Positions 1 to 8,404 of a DNA stretch of 64,000 nucleotides are shown piece after piece (the first letter of the stretch is position 1; every line of letters begins with the position of its first letter). The DNA comes from Rhizobium redzepovicii (GTDB taxonomy: Bacteria > Pseudomonadota > Alphaproteobacteria > Rhizobiales > Rhizobiaceae): NCBI RefSeq assembly GCF_019793435.1, contig NZ_JAILYH010000016.1:124001-188000 (forward strand), written 5' to 3'. The notes under the pieces were generated by a model. That model saw nothing but the letters and a program-made list of their open reading frames with translations, searched no databases and was not told the origin of the DNA. Made by a program: the position numbers and the translations under genes.

Positions 1-2
1 AG

Positions 3-731
3 GAGAGCGAACTGGCAACGATGCGGACGCGGCTGAGCAAGCTCGGTGAACAGACCGATGGGCTGAGGATCGATCTGGCCGCACGCGAAACCGAGGCGGA
101 GAGCCTGAAATCCCGCGTCAACGCGCTACGCGACGAACGAGATACGTTGCGCCAGGACGTCAACCTGCTGCAGAAGCGCGCCAAGGATGCCGAACAGAAA
201 CTGACGCAACAGCAGCACATGGTGATCCGCCTGGAGGACAAGGCCGCGCGCGACAGCGCTTCCGCCGCCGAAAAGGAAGCCCTGGTCGCTCGCCGCCAGC
301 AGGAGATCGCCAAGGTGAAGGAACAGTTGAAGGCCGCCAATGCCGAGATCCGCAAGGTCAATCGCGTGCTGCGCGACGCCGGCCTTGCCGGGATGGCCGC
401 GGAGCTGCCGGCGGAATCGACGGCCGAAGACCCGGCAACATCCACGCCCGACACCGCCGTCGTCACGGCTGAGATCGGCGAAGATGTCCGCAAGCGCAGC
501 GCCGCCCTTGCCGAACGCCTGCAGAATGCAAAGACGGTGACCGGACGCGATGGGGAGATCCGCGAGGAAATCGCCTCAATCGCCGCCAACATGGTGGCCC
601 TGACCGCACTCAAGGAGGGGCCCTCCTCGCCGATCCGCACTCTTTTGCCGAATGCGGCGGAAAAGACCCCGAGTGATCGCGTCAGCCTTGCCGACAGGGC
701 GGCCGCCATCATCGCCGATCCCCAGCGCTAA
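3..731 (+). CDS. Coiled-coil protein of unknown function, 5' end cut by window
   Basis: The frame is open to the left edge of the window, so this is probably the C-terminal part of a longer protein. The first internal ATG is at 21, and the only AGGAG-like stretch before it is too far away for a normal ribosome site. Roughly the first 110 visible residues are heptad-rich (Lys, Glu, Arg, Ala, Leu) and look like a continuous coiled coil. An Ala/Pro/Thr/Glu-rich linker follows, then a second helical block. No enzymatic motif is visible. Such proteins are often scaffolds or membrane-anchored filaments, but nothing here shows a role. It ends inside a palindromic intergenic repeat and converges on the TrmH-family gene. 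Confidence 0.7.
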   Translation, partial: ESELATMRTRLSKLGEQTDGLRIDLAARETEAESLKSRVNALRDERDTLRQDVNLLQKRAKDAEQKLTQQQHMVIRLEDKAARDSASAAEKEALVARRQQEIAKVKEQLKAANAEIRKVNRVLRDAGLAGMAAELPAESTAEDPATSTPDTAVVTAEIGEDVRKRSAALAERLQNAKTVTGRDGEIREEIASIAANMVALTALKEGPSSPIRTLLPNAAEKTPSDRVSLADRAAAIIADPQR

Positions 732-788
732 CGCATACCGCCCGGAAGCGTGCCGCGGTTCCGGGATAACGACATGCATCAAAACAAA
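731..788. repeat. Palindromic intergenic repeat, copy A
   Basis: An imperfect palindrome whose right arm CGACATGCAT (770-779) pairs with a decayed left arm at 731-740 (7 of 10). Inner arms CCGGAA and TTCCGG are also present. Bases 755-782 are an exact reverse complement of 37967-37994 (28 of 28), so this is an inverted second copy of the repeat near 38.0 kb. It resembles the small mosaic intergenic repeats known in Rhizobium; family assignment is from memory. Confidence 0.75.
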
Positions 789-835
789 GGACCGAAGCGC
801 CCCCGCACTTATGCGACGCGCTTTAGGATCACAAT

Positions 836-1660
836 TCAGATCCGATCCATCGCCGACGCCATCGAAAACAGCGCAATGCCGGTTGCCGTCGCGGCGTTGA
901 GACTGTCGAGATCCTCCGACTGCGGGATGCGGGCGCTCTGGAAGCGCGCCAGCAGCGCCTCCGGCAACCCCTCCCCCTCGGTGCCGATGACAAGCGCCAT
1001 GCGTGCCGAGGCAGGAATAGCGCGGATATCGGTCTTGCCGTGCGGGGAAAGCGTCCAGATGGCAAAGCCGCGATCGGCAAGCGAGAGCAGCACATCCATC
1101 GCCTTGCCGCCGCGCCGGTGCGGAACGCTCAGCACCGAACCGACGGAGACACGCAGCGCCTTGCGGTAGAGCGGATCACAGCAGGTTTCGTCGAGCAGCA
1201 CCGCATCCGCCCGGAAGGCGGCTGCATTGCGGAACATCGAACCGGCATTGTCATGATTGGAAATGCCGCAGCCGACGAGCACCAGCGCCCGTTCCGGCAG
1301 CGCCTCGAGAAGGGCCGCCTCTCCGCGATCTTCCCGCCGGCCGAGCGCCAGAACGCCGCGATGCAGATGGAATCCGACGACGCCGTCAAGCACATCGGCC
1401 TCGGCGACATAGACCGGCACATCGGCCGGCAGCCGCTCGAGGATGGGCATAACGCCGTCGACGCGGTTGCGCAGCAGCAGGATCTTCTCGGCGAAAAAGC
1501 CGCGGTCTTGCGCATGCGCCTCAGCGAGCATGCGCAGCACGACGGTGCCTTCGGCGATGAAGCGGTTTTCCCGGCCCGTCAGATCGCGCTCGCGAATATT
1601 GCGGAATTCGGCGATGCGCGGATCGTCGGCGCTGTCGATGGCGATCGGGACGGCGGCCAT
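836..1660 (-). CDS. TrmH/SpoU-family RNA 2'-O-methyltransferase
   Basis: A 274-residue SPOUT-fold enzyme that should transfer a methyl group from S-adenosylmethionine to a ribose 2'-OH of tRNA or rRNA in the cytoplasm. All three SpoU motifs are visible: N-H-D-N-x-G-x-x-F-R in the middle, IGTEGEGLP near residue 230, and SLNAATATGIALF near the C terminus. The N-terminal about 100 residues look like an RNA-binding substrate domain. The ATG at 1660 fits the family length; the frame is open further upstream, but that stretch is Arg-rich shadow coding. It lies 7 bp downstream of the small membrane protein gene and is probably co-transcribed with it. The substrate nucleotide cannot be told from sequence. 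Confidence 0.9.
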   Translation of the reverse strand: MAAVPIAIDSADDPRIAEFRNIRERDLTGRENRFIAEGTVVLRMLAEAHAQDRGFFAEKILLLRNRVDGVMPILERLPADVPVYVAEADVLDGVVGFHLHRGVLALGRREDRGEAALLEALPERALVLVGCGISNHDNAGSMFRNAAAFRADAVLLDETCCDPLYRKALRVSVGSVLSVPHRRGGKAMDVLLSLADRGFAIWTLSPHGKTDIRAIPASARMALVIGTEGEGLPEALLARFQSARIPQSEDLDSLNAATATGIALFSMASAMDRI

Positions 1661-1667
1661 GCCGGCC

Positions 1668-2054
1668 TCAATTGCCCGCGACGCTGACGTCGGCGACGGT
1701 GCGGCCGGTCCTGAGGTCGAAGACCAGCGCCTTGCTCTTGCCCTCGGCCGTTTCGCCGTAAAACAGGATCTGCCCCGCCGAAAACGAGGTGGACTGTACC
1801 TTGAAGCCGAGCGGTAGGGAAACTGTCGCCGCAAGCGGCGCATCCGAAGGCACGCCGGCGGCGGAAACGGTCGCCGCCGTCTCCTTGGGTTCGCTGTGCA
1901 TCGTCTTATAGACAACCGCGCCGAAGACCGCCATAAGGCTCACGAACATGATGGCGCCGGAAACGATCTGCAGGCGGACCATCTTGCGCCGGACACTTTC
2001 CATTGCCGGATCAAGGGGCTTCTCTTCCTGGTCGTCTGGCTCGATTGCTGTCAT
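1668..2054 (-). CDS. Small single-pass membrane protein, function unknown
   Basis: 128 residues starting MTAIEPDD. The acidic N terminus is predicted cytoplasmic, a transmembrane helix lies near residues 31-52 (around IVSGAIMFVSLMAVFGAVVY), and about 70 residues should be periplasmic, rich in Ala, Val and Ser with a beta-like C-terminal part. No catalytic motif is seen. The ATG at 2054 is preferred because the frame further upstream runs antisense through rluD. It is transcribed away from rluD across only 43 bp and overlaps nothing. Co-transcription with the RNA methylase is likely. Confidence 0.8.
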   Translation of the reverse strand: MTAIEPDDQEEKPLDPAMESVRRKMVRLQIVSGAIMFVSLMAVFGAVVYKTMHSEPKETAATVSAAGVPSDAPLAATVSLPLGFKVQSTSFSAGQILFYGETAEGKSKALVFDLRTGRTVADVSVAGN

Positions 2055-2097
2055 CTGTGCGTCCCGTTCTAAAAAAATACGTCGGAGAAGAAGCGTC

Positions 2098-3123
2098 TTG
2101 AGCGACCCCTTTAAACAAGCAGCCGGCAATAGAAAAGTCCTGACCGCCGATGAAACGGCCGAAGGCCGGCTCGACGCCTGGCTGACGGCACAGGTCGGCG
2201 AGGAATTTTCGCGCAGCCGCATCAAGACGCTGATCAAGGACGGCCAGGTTTCTCTGCGCGGCGAACCCGTCACCGATCCGCAGCGCAAGGTGCGCAACGG
2301 CGATAGTTTCGAGATCACCCTGCCCGAGCCGGAAGACCCGACGCCGCAGGGTGAGGATATCCCGCTCGATATTCTCCATGAGGATGAAGACCTCATCGTC
2401 ATCTCCAAGCCTTCCGGTCTCGTCGTCCATCCCGGCTCCGGCAACTGGACGGGGACGCTGGTCAACGCGCTGATCCATCACTGCGGCGATACGCTCTCTG
2501 GCATTGGCGGCGTGCGCCGCCCGGGCATCGTCCACCGGCTCGACAAGGACACGACAGGGGTCATGGTGGTCGCCAAGAACGACATTGCCCATCGCCACCT
2601 CTCGCTCCAGTTTGCCGATCATGGCCGCACCATGCCGCTGGAGCGGGCCTATCAGGCGGTCGTCTGGGGCCGTCCTCGCTCACTGACGGGCACGGTCGAT
2701 GCGCCGCTCGGCCGCGCTACCGGCGATCGCACACGCCGCGCGGTCAAGCGGCCCGACAGTCATGACGCCGACGAGGCGATCACGCATTATGAGGTGATCG
2801 AGCGCTTCCAGGAGAACCCGGACGCGACCGCGCTTGCTTCGCTGGTCGAGTGCCACCTCGAAACCGGCCGCACCCACCAGATCCGTGTGCATATGGCCCA
2901 TATCGGCCATCCGCTGCTCGGCGACACGGTTTACGGCGCCGGCTTCAAGACCAAGGCCAACCGCCTGCCCGAAGAAATCCGCAAGGTCGTCAACAGTTTC
3001 AACCGCCAGGCGCTGCATGCTTTCATGCTGCAGTTCGAGCATCCCCGCACCGGCGAAATCATGCATTTCGAAGTGCCGCTGCCGGATGATATGGTGGAAC
3101 TGGTCGAGGCATTGCGGGGATAG
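2098..3123 (+). CDS. rluD: RluA-family 23S rRNA pseudouridine synthase (RluD type)
   Basis: A 341-residue enzyme that isomerises uridines in 23S rRNA (RluD modifies the helix 69 loop). An N-terminal S4 RNA-binding domain (about residues 15-75) precedes the catalytic domain with the signature GIVHRLDKDTTG; Asp149 in HRLD is the expected nucleophile. The RTHQIRVHMAHIGHPLLGD motif and the C-terminal LHAFMLQFEHP stretch are also typical. I place the start at TTG 2098 (reading SDPFKQ) because GGAGAAG lies just upstream and no ATG fits the S4 domain; an earlier in-frame ATG at 1948 would run into the divergent gene. The substrate site is inferred from family similarity. Confidence 0.92.
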   Translation: MSDPFKQAAGNRKVLTADETAEGRLDAWLTAQVGEEFSRSRIKTLIKDGQVSLRGEPVTDPQRKVRNGDSFEITLPEPEDPTPQGEDIPLDILHEDEDLIVISKPSGLVVHPGSGNWTGTLVNALIHHCGDTLSGIGGVRRPGIVHRLDKDTTGVMVVAKNDIAHRHLSLQFADHGRTMPLERAYQAVVWGRPRSLTGTVDAPLGRATGDRTRRAVKRPDSHDADEAITHYEVIERFQENPDATALASLVECHLETGRTHQIRVHMAHIGHPLLGDTVYGAGFKTKANRLPEEIRKVVNSFNRQALHAFMLQFEHPRTGEIMHFEVPLPDDMVELVEALRG

Positions 3124-3164
3124 GGGCTCGTCTCCGCCCCCTCTCACAGCTGCGTGAGCGGCAC

Positions 3165-3193
3165 CTTGAACCGCTGTTTTGCCACACTTATCT
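3165..3193 (+). promoter_or_regulatory. Candidate promoter for rpoH
   Basis: CTTGAA (3165-3170), a 17-bp spacer and TTATCT (3188-3193) lie 112 bp before the rpoH start. This matches the spacing of alphaproteobacterial sigma-70 promoters (CTTGAC-like -35), and the -35 also resembles the CTTGAA of sigma-32 promoters, so self-activation is possible. No mapped transcript supports it. Confidence 0.4.
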
Positions 3194-3304
3194 GTATATT
3201 GACTTAGTGCGGGCTCGCAGCAGAGCCGCACGTCCCGGTTTGCCATTTTTAACGCGAGGGCGCGTTTCCAACGGGAACCGGAATTCACTTTAGGAGGGTG
3301 CACT

Positions 3305-4213
3305 ATGGCCCGAAATACCTTGCCGTCCATTACCGCCGGCGAAGCCGGTCTCAATCGTTACCTCGACGAAATCCGTAAGTTTCCGATGCTCGAGCCGCAG
3401 CAGGAATACATGCTCGCCAAGCGTTATGCCGAGCATGGCGATCGTGACGCCGCCCACAAGCTCGTCACCAGCCATCTTCGCCTTGTCGCAAAGATCGCGA
3501 TGGGTTATCGCGGCTATGGGCTGCCGATCGGCGAAGTCGTTTCCGAGGGTAATGTCGGCCTGATGCAGGCCGTCAAGAAGTTCGATGCCGAGCGCGGCTT
3601 CCGCCTTGCCACCTACGCCATGTGGTGGATCAAGGCCTCGATCCAGGAATATATTCTGCGTTCGTGGTCGCTCGTGAAGATGGGCACGACCGCCAACCAG
3701 AAGCGCCTGTTCTTCAACCTGCGCCGGCTGAAAGGCCGCATCCAGGCGATCGATGACGGCGACCTGAAGCCGGAGCACGTCTCCGAAATCGCCACCAAGC
3801 TGAAGGTCTCGGAGGAGGAGGTCATTTCGATGAACCGCCGCCTGTCCGGCGACGCCTCGCTGAACGCGCCGATCAAGGCGGCCGAAGGCGACAGCGGCCA
3901 ATGGCAGGATTGGCTGGTGGACGACCATGACAGCCAGGAAGACGTGCTGATCGAACAGGACGAACTCGACACCCGCCGGCGCATGCTGGCGAAAGCGATG
4001 AGCGTGCTGAACGAGCGCGAACGCCGTATCTTCGAGGCTCGCCGCCTCGCCGAGGATCCGGTGACGCTGGAAGACCTGTCGACAGAATTCGACATCAGCC
4101 GCGAACGCGTCCGTCAGATCGAGGTCCGCGCTTTCGAGAAGGTGCAGGACGCTGTCCGCAAGGAAGCCCAGGAACGCGCCAAGGCCGTCCGCGTCGTCGA
4201 AGCAACAGCATAA
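3305..4213 (+). CDS. rpoH: RNA polymerase sigma-32 heat-shock factor
   Basis: A 302-residue group 3 sigma factor that directs RNA polymerase to heat-shock promoters. Region 2 holds the core-binding and -10 recognition segment (VSEGNVGLMQAVKKFD, then GFRLATYAMWWIKASIQEY). The RpoH box, QKRLFFNLR, at residues 132-140 separates it from other sigma factors. Region 4.2 is a helix-turn-helix near ISRERVRQIE. AGGAGGG eight bases before the ATG is a strong ribosome site. The gene stands alone between rluD and a terminator. Rhizobia usually carry two rpoH genes; the sequence resembles the main RpoH1 type, but that is judgement. Confidence 0.97.
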   Translation: MARNTLPSITAGEAGLNRYLDEIRKFPMLEPQQEYMLAKRYAEHGDRDAAHKLVTSHLRLVAKIAMGYRGYGLPIGEVVSEGNVGLMQAVKKFDAERGFRLATYAMWWIKASIQEYILRSWSLVKMGTTANQKRLFFNLRRLKGRIQAIDDGDLKPEHVSEIATKLKVSEEEVISMNRRLSGDASLNAPIKAAEGDSGQWQDWLVDDHDSQEDVLIEQDELDTRRRMLAKAMSVLNERERRIFEARRLAEDPVTLEDLSTEFDISRERVRQIEVRAFEKVQDAVRKEAQERAKAVRVVEATA

Positions 4214-4234
4214 ACCTGGCTTATGAGAAATTGA

Positions 4235-4261
4235 AAAGGCGGGTCCTTGCGGCCCGCCTTT
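4235..4261 (+). terminator. Rho-independent terminator of rpoH
   Basis: A perfect 9-bp stem, AAAGGCGGG (4235-4243) with CCCGCCTTT (4253-4261), closes a 9-nt loop 21 bp after the rpoH stop. The A-rich and T-rich stem ends make it potentially usable from both strands, although the opposing gene ends 68 bp further on. Confidence 0.85.
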
Positions 4262-4328
4262 CTGATTCTCTGCTGTTCGCAACCTCGGCACCCCGTCAAA
4301 GGTCGAGAGTTCGAATTACGGCCAGTCG

Positions 4329-6854
4329 TCACTGGCTCGTCGACACGTCCCCGAGCGCGGTCCATTCCTTGATGGCGGTATTGAAGGCATCCGTTCCCGT
4401 ATTGCCCTTTTCCATCGTCAGCAGCGCGCGGCGGCCGTTGCGGTAGGTGACGGGGATATCGATCCAACTGCGGGTCGACATCAGGTCGAGATTGGCCTTG
4501 CGCGCATCGGGATAGTCGTTGAGCGCGATCATGTGGAAATCGTCGGTGATTTTGGCCGGAACCGCGATCAGCGCGTCGCCGCGGTCCTGCTCGGTGCGCT
4601 TCATCGAAATGCGCTGAACGCTGTCGATGCTGCCGCCTTCGAAATTCGGCGGCAGCGAGAAGACGATCTCGACGAGATGGCTTGCCGGCAGCGACGGATC
4701 GGAATTGCGTTTGAAGGTGACGAGAGCAGAGAGATTGCGCTCCGGCACGGTGACGTTGCCCTGCACCGTCGCCTCCTGCCGGCCGCCTTGGCCTGCTTCG
4801 TGCTGCACGCTCCAGACCACCGATCCTTCGATCGCCGTCGGCGAGCTTTGGCCGATGCGCTCCTCATAGAGGAACATCTTTTGCGACGAGCCGACGAGAG
4901 CGGTTTGCTGCGGCGATGCTGTCGGGCCGTTCGGCGTCGGCGTTTCGGCCGGTGCGACATCGCCCTGCGCGGTCGCCGCCGGCGGCGTGTCCGCTGCCGC
5001 GACATTCTGTTCGGCGACCGATTTTCCTTCCGCGGTCGGCGTTCCCGGCACCGTCGCCGGTCCGCTGTCGACCTCGGTCCCATCGGTCAGCAGCCGCTGG
5101 GTGAATTTCGAATTGGCCGCGGCGCCGTCATTGTTCATTGACGCCACCTGCGGGTTCTGGTTCGGCGGAGCCGGCGCCGCTGGCGTATTCTGCGCTCCCG
5201 GTGTGGTCGGCTGGGCCGGCGTCGCTGCGTTCGGCTCGGCAGGCGTTGCGGAGCCGGCAGGCGGCGTCGCCGCCTCGTTCCTGGTCGCCTGCGACGGTGC
5301 CGAACTGACGAGCCCGTCGACCATCGCCACCAGCGCCTCTCTGTTCATCCAGCCGGCATAGGCGCCGCCGCCGATCAAGAGAAGCGCGAAGATGAGGGTG
5401 ATGACGGTGCCGATGCCGAAGCGTCGACGCTTCGGCTCCATCCGGAAATTCTTGCCCTGCAGCTTGGAAGCGACCATCTGGTCGATATCCATCGCCGGAT
5501 TGGTGTCATCGTCGTCGGCCGCGACAGAGCCGCGGCGGTCGTAGCCGCGTAGCGCCTTCGCCTCGCGCCAGTCCTCGCTCGGCGCGCCGCCTGCGGGGGC
5601 CGGCTTGCCGTTATGCACTTCCGCGAAGATATCGACATCGTCGAAATGCGAGGCGACCGGCGCCGCCTTTTTGTTGTTGTCTCCCTCGATCGGCGGCAGA
5701 TCATCGAAGACTGCGGTCTCCCAGGAGAAACTTTCCTTGGCCGCCGGCATGACGGCCGCAGGTGCGACTTTTTCGAGGCTCGATATCACCTCCTCGAAGG
5801 CGCGCGCCGAGGTATCCGGGGTGGTCGGCGCCGTCTGCGAATACTGCCGGAGCTCCTCTTCCGTCCATTCGGTCTCCGCATCCTTCGGCGCCGGAGCCGG
5901 AGTCTCGGCGGCGGGCTCGGTCCAGACTGGATCGAAATGCGCTGCGGCATCAGCCTGCAGCGGCTCCTCGCGGCTATGCTCAACGAATTCCTCCGGACGA
6001 TCGAACTCAGCGACGACCGGCTCTACCAGCCGATGGGCAGCATGGTCCAGGCCGCGCGCGACGCGTTGCGACGAGTCGATAGGCTCGTAGGCCTTCTCGG
6101 CAGCCGGCTCCTCGCTTTCCACCGTCGCCGGTTCGGCCGCGAGTTCTTCTGCCTCTGCGGGAGGCTGCTCGTCGGGATGATATTCGCCGGCTTCCTCGTG
6201 GCGATGGTCGGCAGGCGGTCCCCAGCGCTCATCATCTGCAGGCCAAGCCTCGGCAGCGATGTCGCGTCGCTCACCGGAATGCCATTCCTCGGCCGGCCCT
6301 TCCTCTTCATGCGAGGGATGCCAGTATGTTTCGGCAGGAGCCGGTGTCTCTGCCTGCGCGGGAGCAGTGGCCTCGGCCGCAACGGACGTGGGGAGGCTGG
6401 GTGCTTCTTCGGAGAGAGGCTCCTCGTCCGCGAACTCTTCCTGGGGCTCCCGCGGCGCGGCAGCTTCTACGTGATCCGGCTCGGCGGCGGCCTCAACCGC
6501 CTGCGGTTCCGCAGAGGCTTCGTCGACCGGCTCTTCGACGGTCGTCTCCGGTGCAGGCGCCGGTTCGCCTTCGTCGTGGACCGCTTGTTCTTCGGCGAAT
6601 TCCGGCGCGACGGCGGCGGCAACCGGCTCATCGAGCGGCAGCGCCTCGGCGTGTTCGCCTTCCACTTCGCGGATGGCGGCCTCGAGCTTTTCGAGCTGGC
6701 GTTGCAGCATGGCTTCCGGCGGACGCGGCTTCATGTTCTCGAGCTGCCGCTGCACTGCGCCGCGGGCACGTTCGTAGACCTTCACCCGCATCTCTGGGGT
6801 ATTTTCAGCCAGGCCGTCGACGGCCCGCCGAATAACTGCAATAAAATCCGCCAT
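4329..6854 (-). CDS. Large acidic Pro/Ala/Glu-rich single-pass membrane protein
   Basis: 841 residues with an unusual layout. Residues 1-65 form a charged helical segment, starting MADFIAVIRR. Residues 66-440 are low-complexity, dominated by Glu, Ala and Pro. A basic patch (KRRR at 475-478) leads into one transmembrane helix at about 479-501. A Pro/Ala/Thr/Gln-rich linker follows to about 660, then a folded-looking 180-residue C-terminal domain, predicted periplasmic. The basic patch before the helix suggests the acidic N-terminal part is cytoplasmic. I do not recognise an enzyme family. It follows purA by 60 bp on the same strand and converges on rpoH. The strong open frame antisense to it is a composition artefact. 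A role in envelope organisation is only a guess. Confidence 0.85.
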   Translation of the reverse strand: MADFIAVIRRAVDGLAENTPEMRVKVYERARGAVQRQLENMKPRPPEAMLQRQLEKLEAAIREVEGEHAEALPLDEPVAAAVAPEFAEEQAVHDEGEPAPAPETTVEEPVDEASAEPQAVEAAAEPDHVEAAAPREPQEEFADEEPLSEEAPSLPTSVAAEATAPAQAETPAPAETYWHPSHEEEGPAEEWHSGERRDIAAEAWPADDERWGPPADHRHEEAGEYHPDEQPPAEAEELAAEPATVESEEPAAEKAYEPIDSSQRVARGLDHAAHRLVEPVVAEFDRPEEFVEHSREEPLQADAAAHFDPVWTEPAAETPAPAPKDAETEWTEEELRQYSQTAPTTPDTSARAFEEVISSLEKVAPAAVMPAAKESFSWETAVFDDLPPIEGDNNKKAAPVASHFDDVDIFAEVHNGKPAPAGGAPSEDWREAKALRGYDRRGSVAADDDDTNPAMDIDQMVASKLQGKNFRMEPKRRRFGIGTVITLIFALLLIGGGAYAGWMNREALVAMVDGLVSSAPSQATRNEAATPPAGSATPAEPNAATPAQPTTPGAQNTPAAPAPPNQNPQVASMNNDGAAANSKFTQRLLTDGTEVDSGPATVPGTPTAEGKSVAEQNVAAADTPPAATAQGDVAPAETPTPNGPTASPQQTALVGSSQKMFLYEERIGQSSPTAIEGSVVWSVQHEAGQGGRQEATVQGNVTVPERNLSALVTFKRNSDPSLPASHLVEIVFSLPPNFEGGSIDSVQRISMKRTEQDRGDALIAVPAKITDDFHMIALNDYPDARKANLDLMSTRSWIDIPVTYRNGRRALLTMEKGNTGTDAFNTAIKEWTALGDVSTSQ

Positions 6855-6914
6855 CAGTACTTTCTCAAGAAGTCCGGCACCCTACCGAACCATCCTCCAT
6901 AGTGACCCGTGAGC

Positions 6915-8213
6915 TTAGTCCTCAAACGGATCGGTCACAAGTATCGTGTCATCCCGCTCCGGGCTGGTGGAAAGGAGCGCGACCGGCGCGCCGATCAGCT
7001 CTTCGACCTGGCGAACATATTTGATCGCCTGTGCCGGCAGGTCCGCCCAACTGCGGGCACCGACGGTCGATTCCTTCCACCCTTCCAGCGTGATATAGAC
7101 CGGTTCGACCCTAGCTTGCGCTCCCTGGCTTGCGGGAAGATGATCAATCTGTTCACCGTCGAGCATGTAACCGACGCAAATCTTCAATTCCTCAAGGCCG
7201 TCGAGCACGTCGAGCTTGGTGAGCGCGATGCCCGTGATGCCGTTGGTGGCAATCGACTGGCGCACGAGGGCGGCGTCGAACCAGCCACAGCGCCGCTTGC
7301 GCCCGGTTACCACGCCGAACTCATGGCCTTTTTCGCCAAGGAACTCACCGATGGCATCCTTCAGCTCCGTCGGGAACGGGCCTTCGCCGACGCGCGTCGT
7401 ATAGGCTTTGGTGATGCCGAGGATATAGCCGAGCGAGCCCGGCCCCATGCCGGAACCGGCGGCGGCCTGGCCGGCCACGGTGTTCGATGAGGTCACGAAA
7501 GGATAGGTGCCGTGGTCGATGTCGAGCAGGCTGCCCTGCGCGCCTTCGAAGAGGATGCGGGAGCCCTTGCGGCGCTCCTTGTCGAGGAAGAGCCAGACGG
7601 TGTCACGGAACGGCAGCACCCGATCGGCGATCGAGGTCAGTTCGTCCATGATCGTCTGGTGGCTGACTTCGGCGACACCGAGGCCGCGGCGAAGCGCATT
7701 GTGGTGCGTGAGAATACGGTCGACCTTGCCGGCAAGGCTGTCGAGATCGGCAAGATCCATCACCCGGATGGCGCGGCGGCCGACCTTGTCTTCATAGGCA
7801 GGGCCGATGCCGCGGCGTGTCGTGCCGATCTTGGTGCCGCTGTTCGAGGCCGCATCCTCGCGCATCGCGTCCAGCTCGCGGTGCAGCGACAGAATGAGCG
7901 TCGCATTGTCGGCGATACGCAGATTGTCCGGCGTCACCGTCACGCCCTGGGCTTCCAGCCGGCCGATCTCGGCGATCAGCGCATGCGGATCGACGACCAC
8001 GCCGTTGCCGATCACCGCCATTTTGCCCGGGCGCACGACGCCGGAGGGCAGCAGCGACAGCTTGTAGCTGGTGCCGTCGATGACGAGCGTATGGCCGGCA
8101 TTATGTCCGCCCTGATAGCGCACAACGATATCCGCGCGCTCCGAAAGCCAGTCGACAATCTTGCCCTTGCCTTCGTCACCCCATTGCGAACCGACCACGA
8201 CTACGTTCGTCAT
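6915..8213 (-). CDS. purA: Adenylosuccinate synthetase
   Basis: A 432-residue cytosolic enzyme that condenses IMP with aspartate using GTP, the first committed step from IMP to AMP. The N-terminal WGDEGKGK loop places catalytic Asp13, and HNAGHT places His41, both as in the E. coli enzyme. Further family motifs are GPAYEDK, FEGAQGSLLDIDHGTYPFVTSS (start quoted only in part) and the guanine-binding region near LTKLDVLD. Length and ends match the family closely. The gene is divergent from the EamA exporter across 191 bp, which should hold both promoters. The 60-bp gap to the next gene downstream allows read-through into the acidic membrane protein. Confidence 0.98.
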   Translation of the reverse strand: MTNVVVVGSQWGDEGKGKIVDWLSERADIVVRYQGGHNAGHTLVIDGTSYKLSLLPSGVVRPGKMAVIGNGVVVDPHALIAEIGRLEAQGVTVTPDNLRIADNATLILSLHRELDAMREDAASNSGTKIGTTRRGIGPAYEDKVGRRAIRVMDLADLDSLAGKVDRILTHHNALRRGLGVAEVSHQTIMDELTSIADRVLPFRDTVWLFLDKERRKGSRILFEGAQGSLLDIDHGTYPFVTSSNTVAGQAAAGSGMGPGSLGYILGITKAYTTRVGEGPFPTELKDAIGEFLGEKGHEFGVVTGRKRRCGWFDAALVRQSIATNGITGIALTKLDVLDGLEELKICVGYMLDGEQIDHLPASQGAQARVEPVYITLEGWKESTVGARSWADLPAQAIKYVRQVEELIGAPVALLSTSPERDDTILVTDPFED

Positions 8214-8404
8214 CCAACTCTTCCTGTTACCGGCGGAAAACCGCGCACCTGCTCAAACCCGCGCATCTATAAAGCTTTGTTTTTGGGAAAGCGACCCTGT
8301 TGTCACAGGTGATTGGGCTTTTTACGTGACAAATCAGCAGCCGGCAGGCTATTGCCCGTCACAAAACGCCGCTCGGCGGTCGCGGAAAGACGGGAAAAGC
8401 GCTC

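Noticed and set aside
5613..6902. A 429-codon plus-strand frame opposite the acidic membrane protein gene
   Set aside because: Composition (Arg/Gly/Leu-rich) follows from the repetitive Glu/Ala/Pro codons on the other strand. No ribosome site and no motif.
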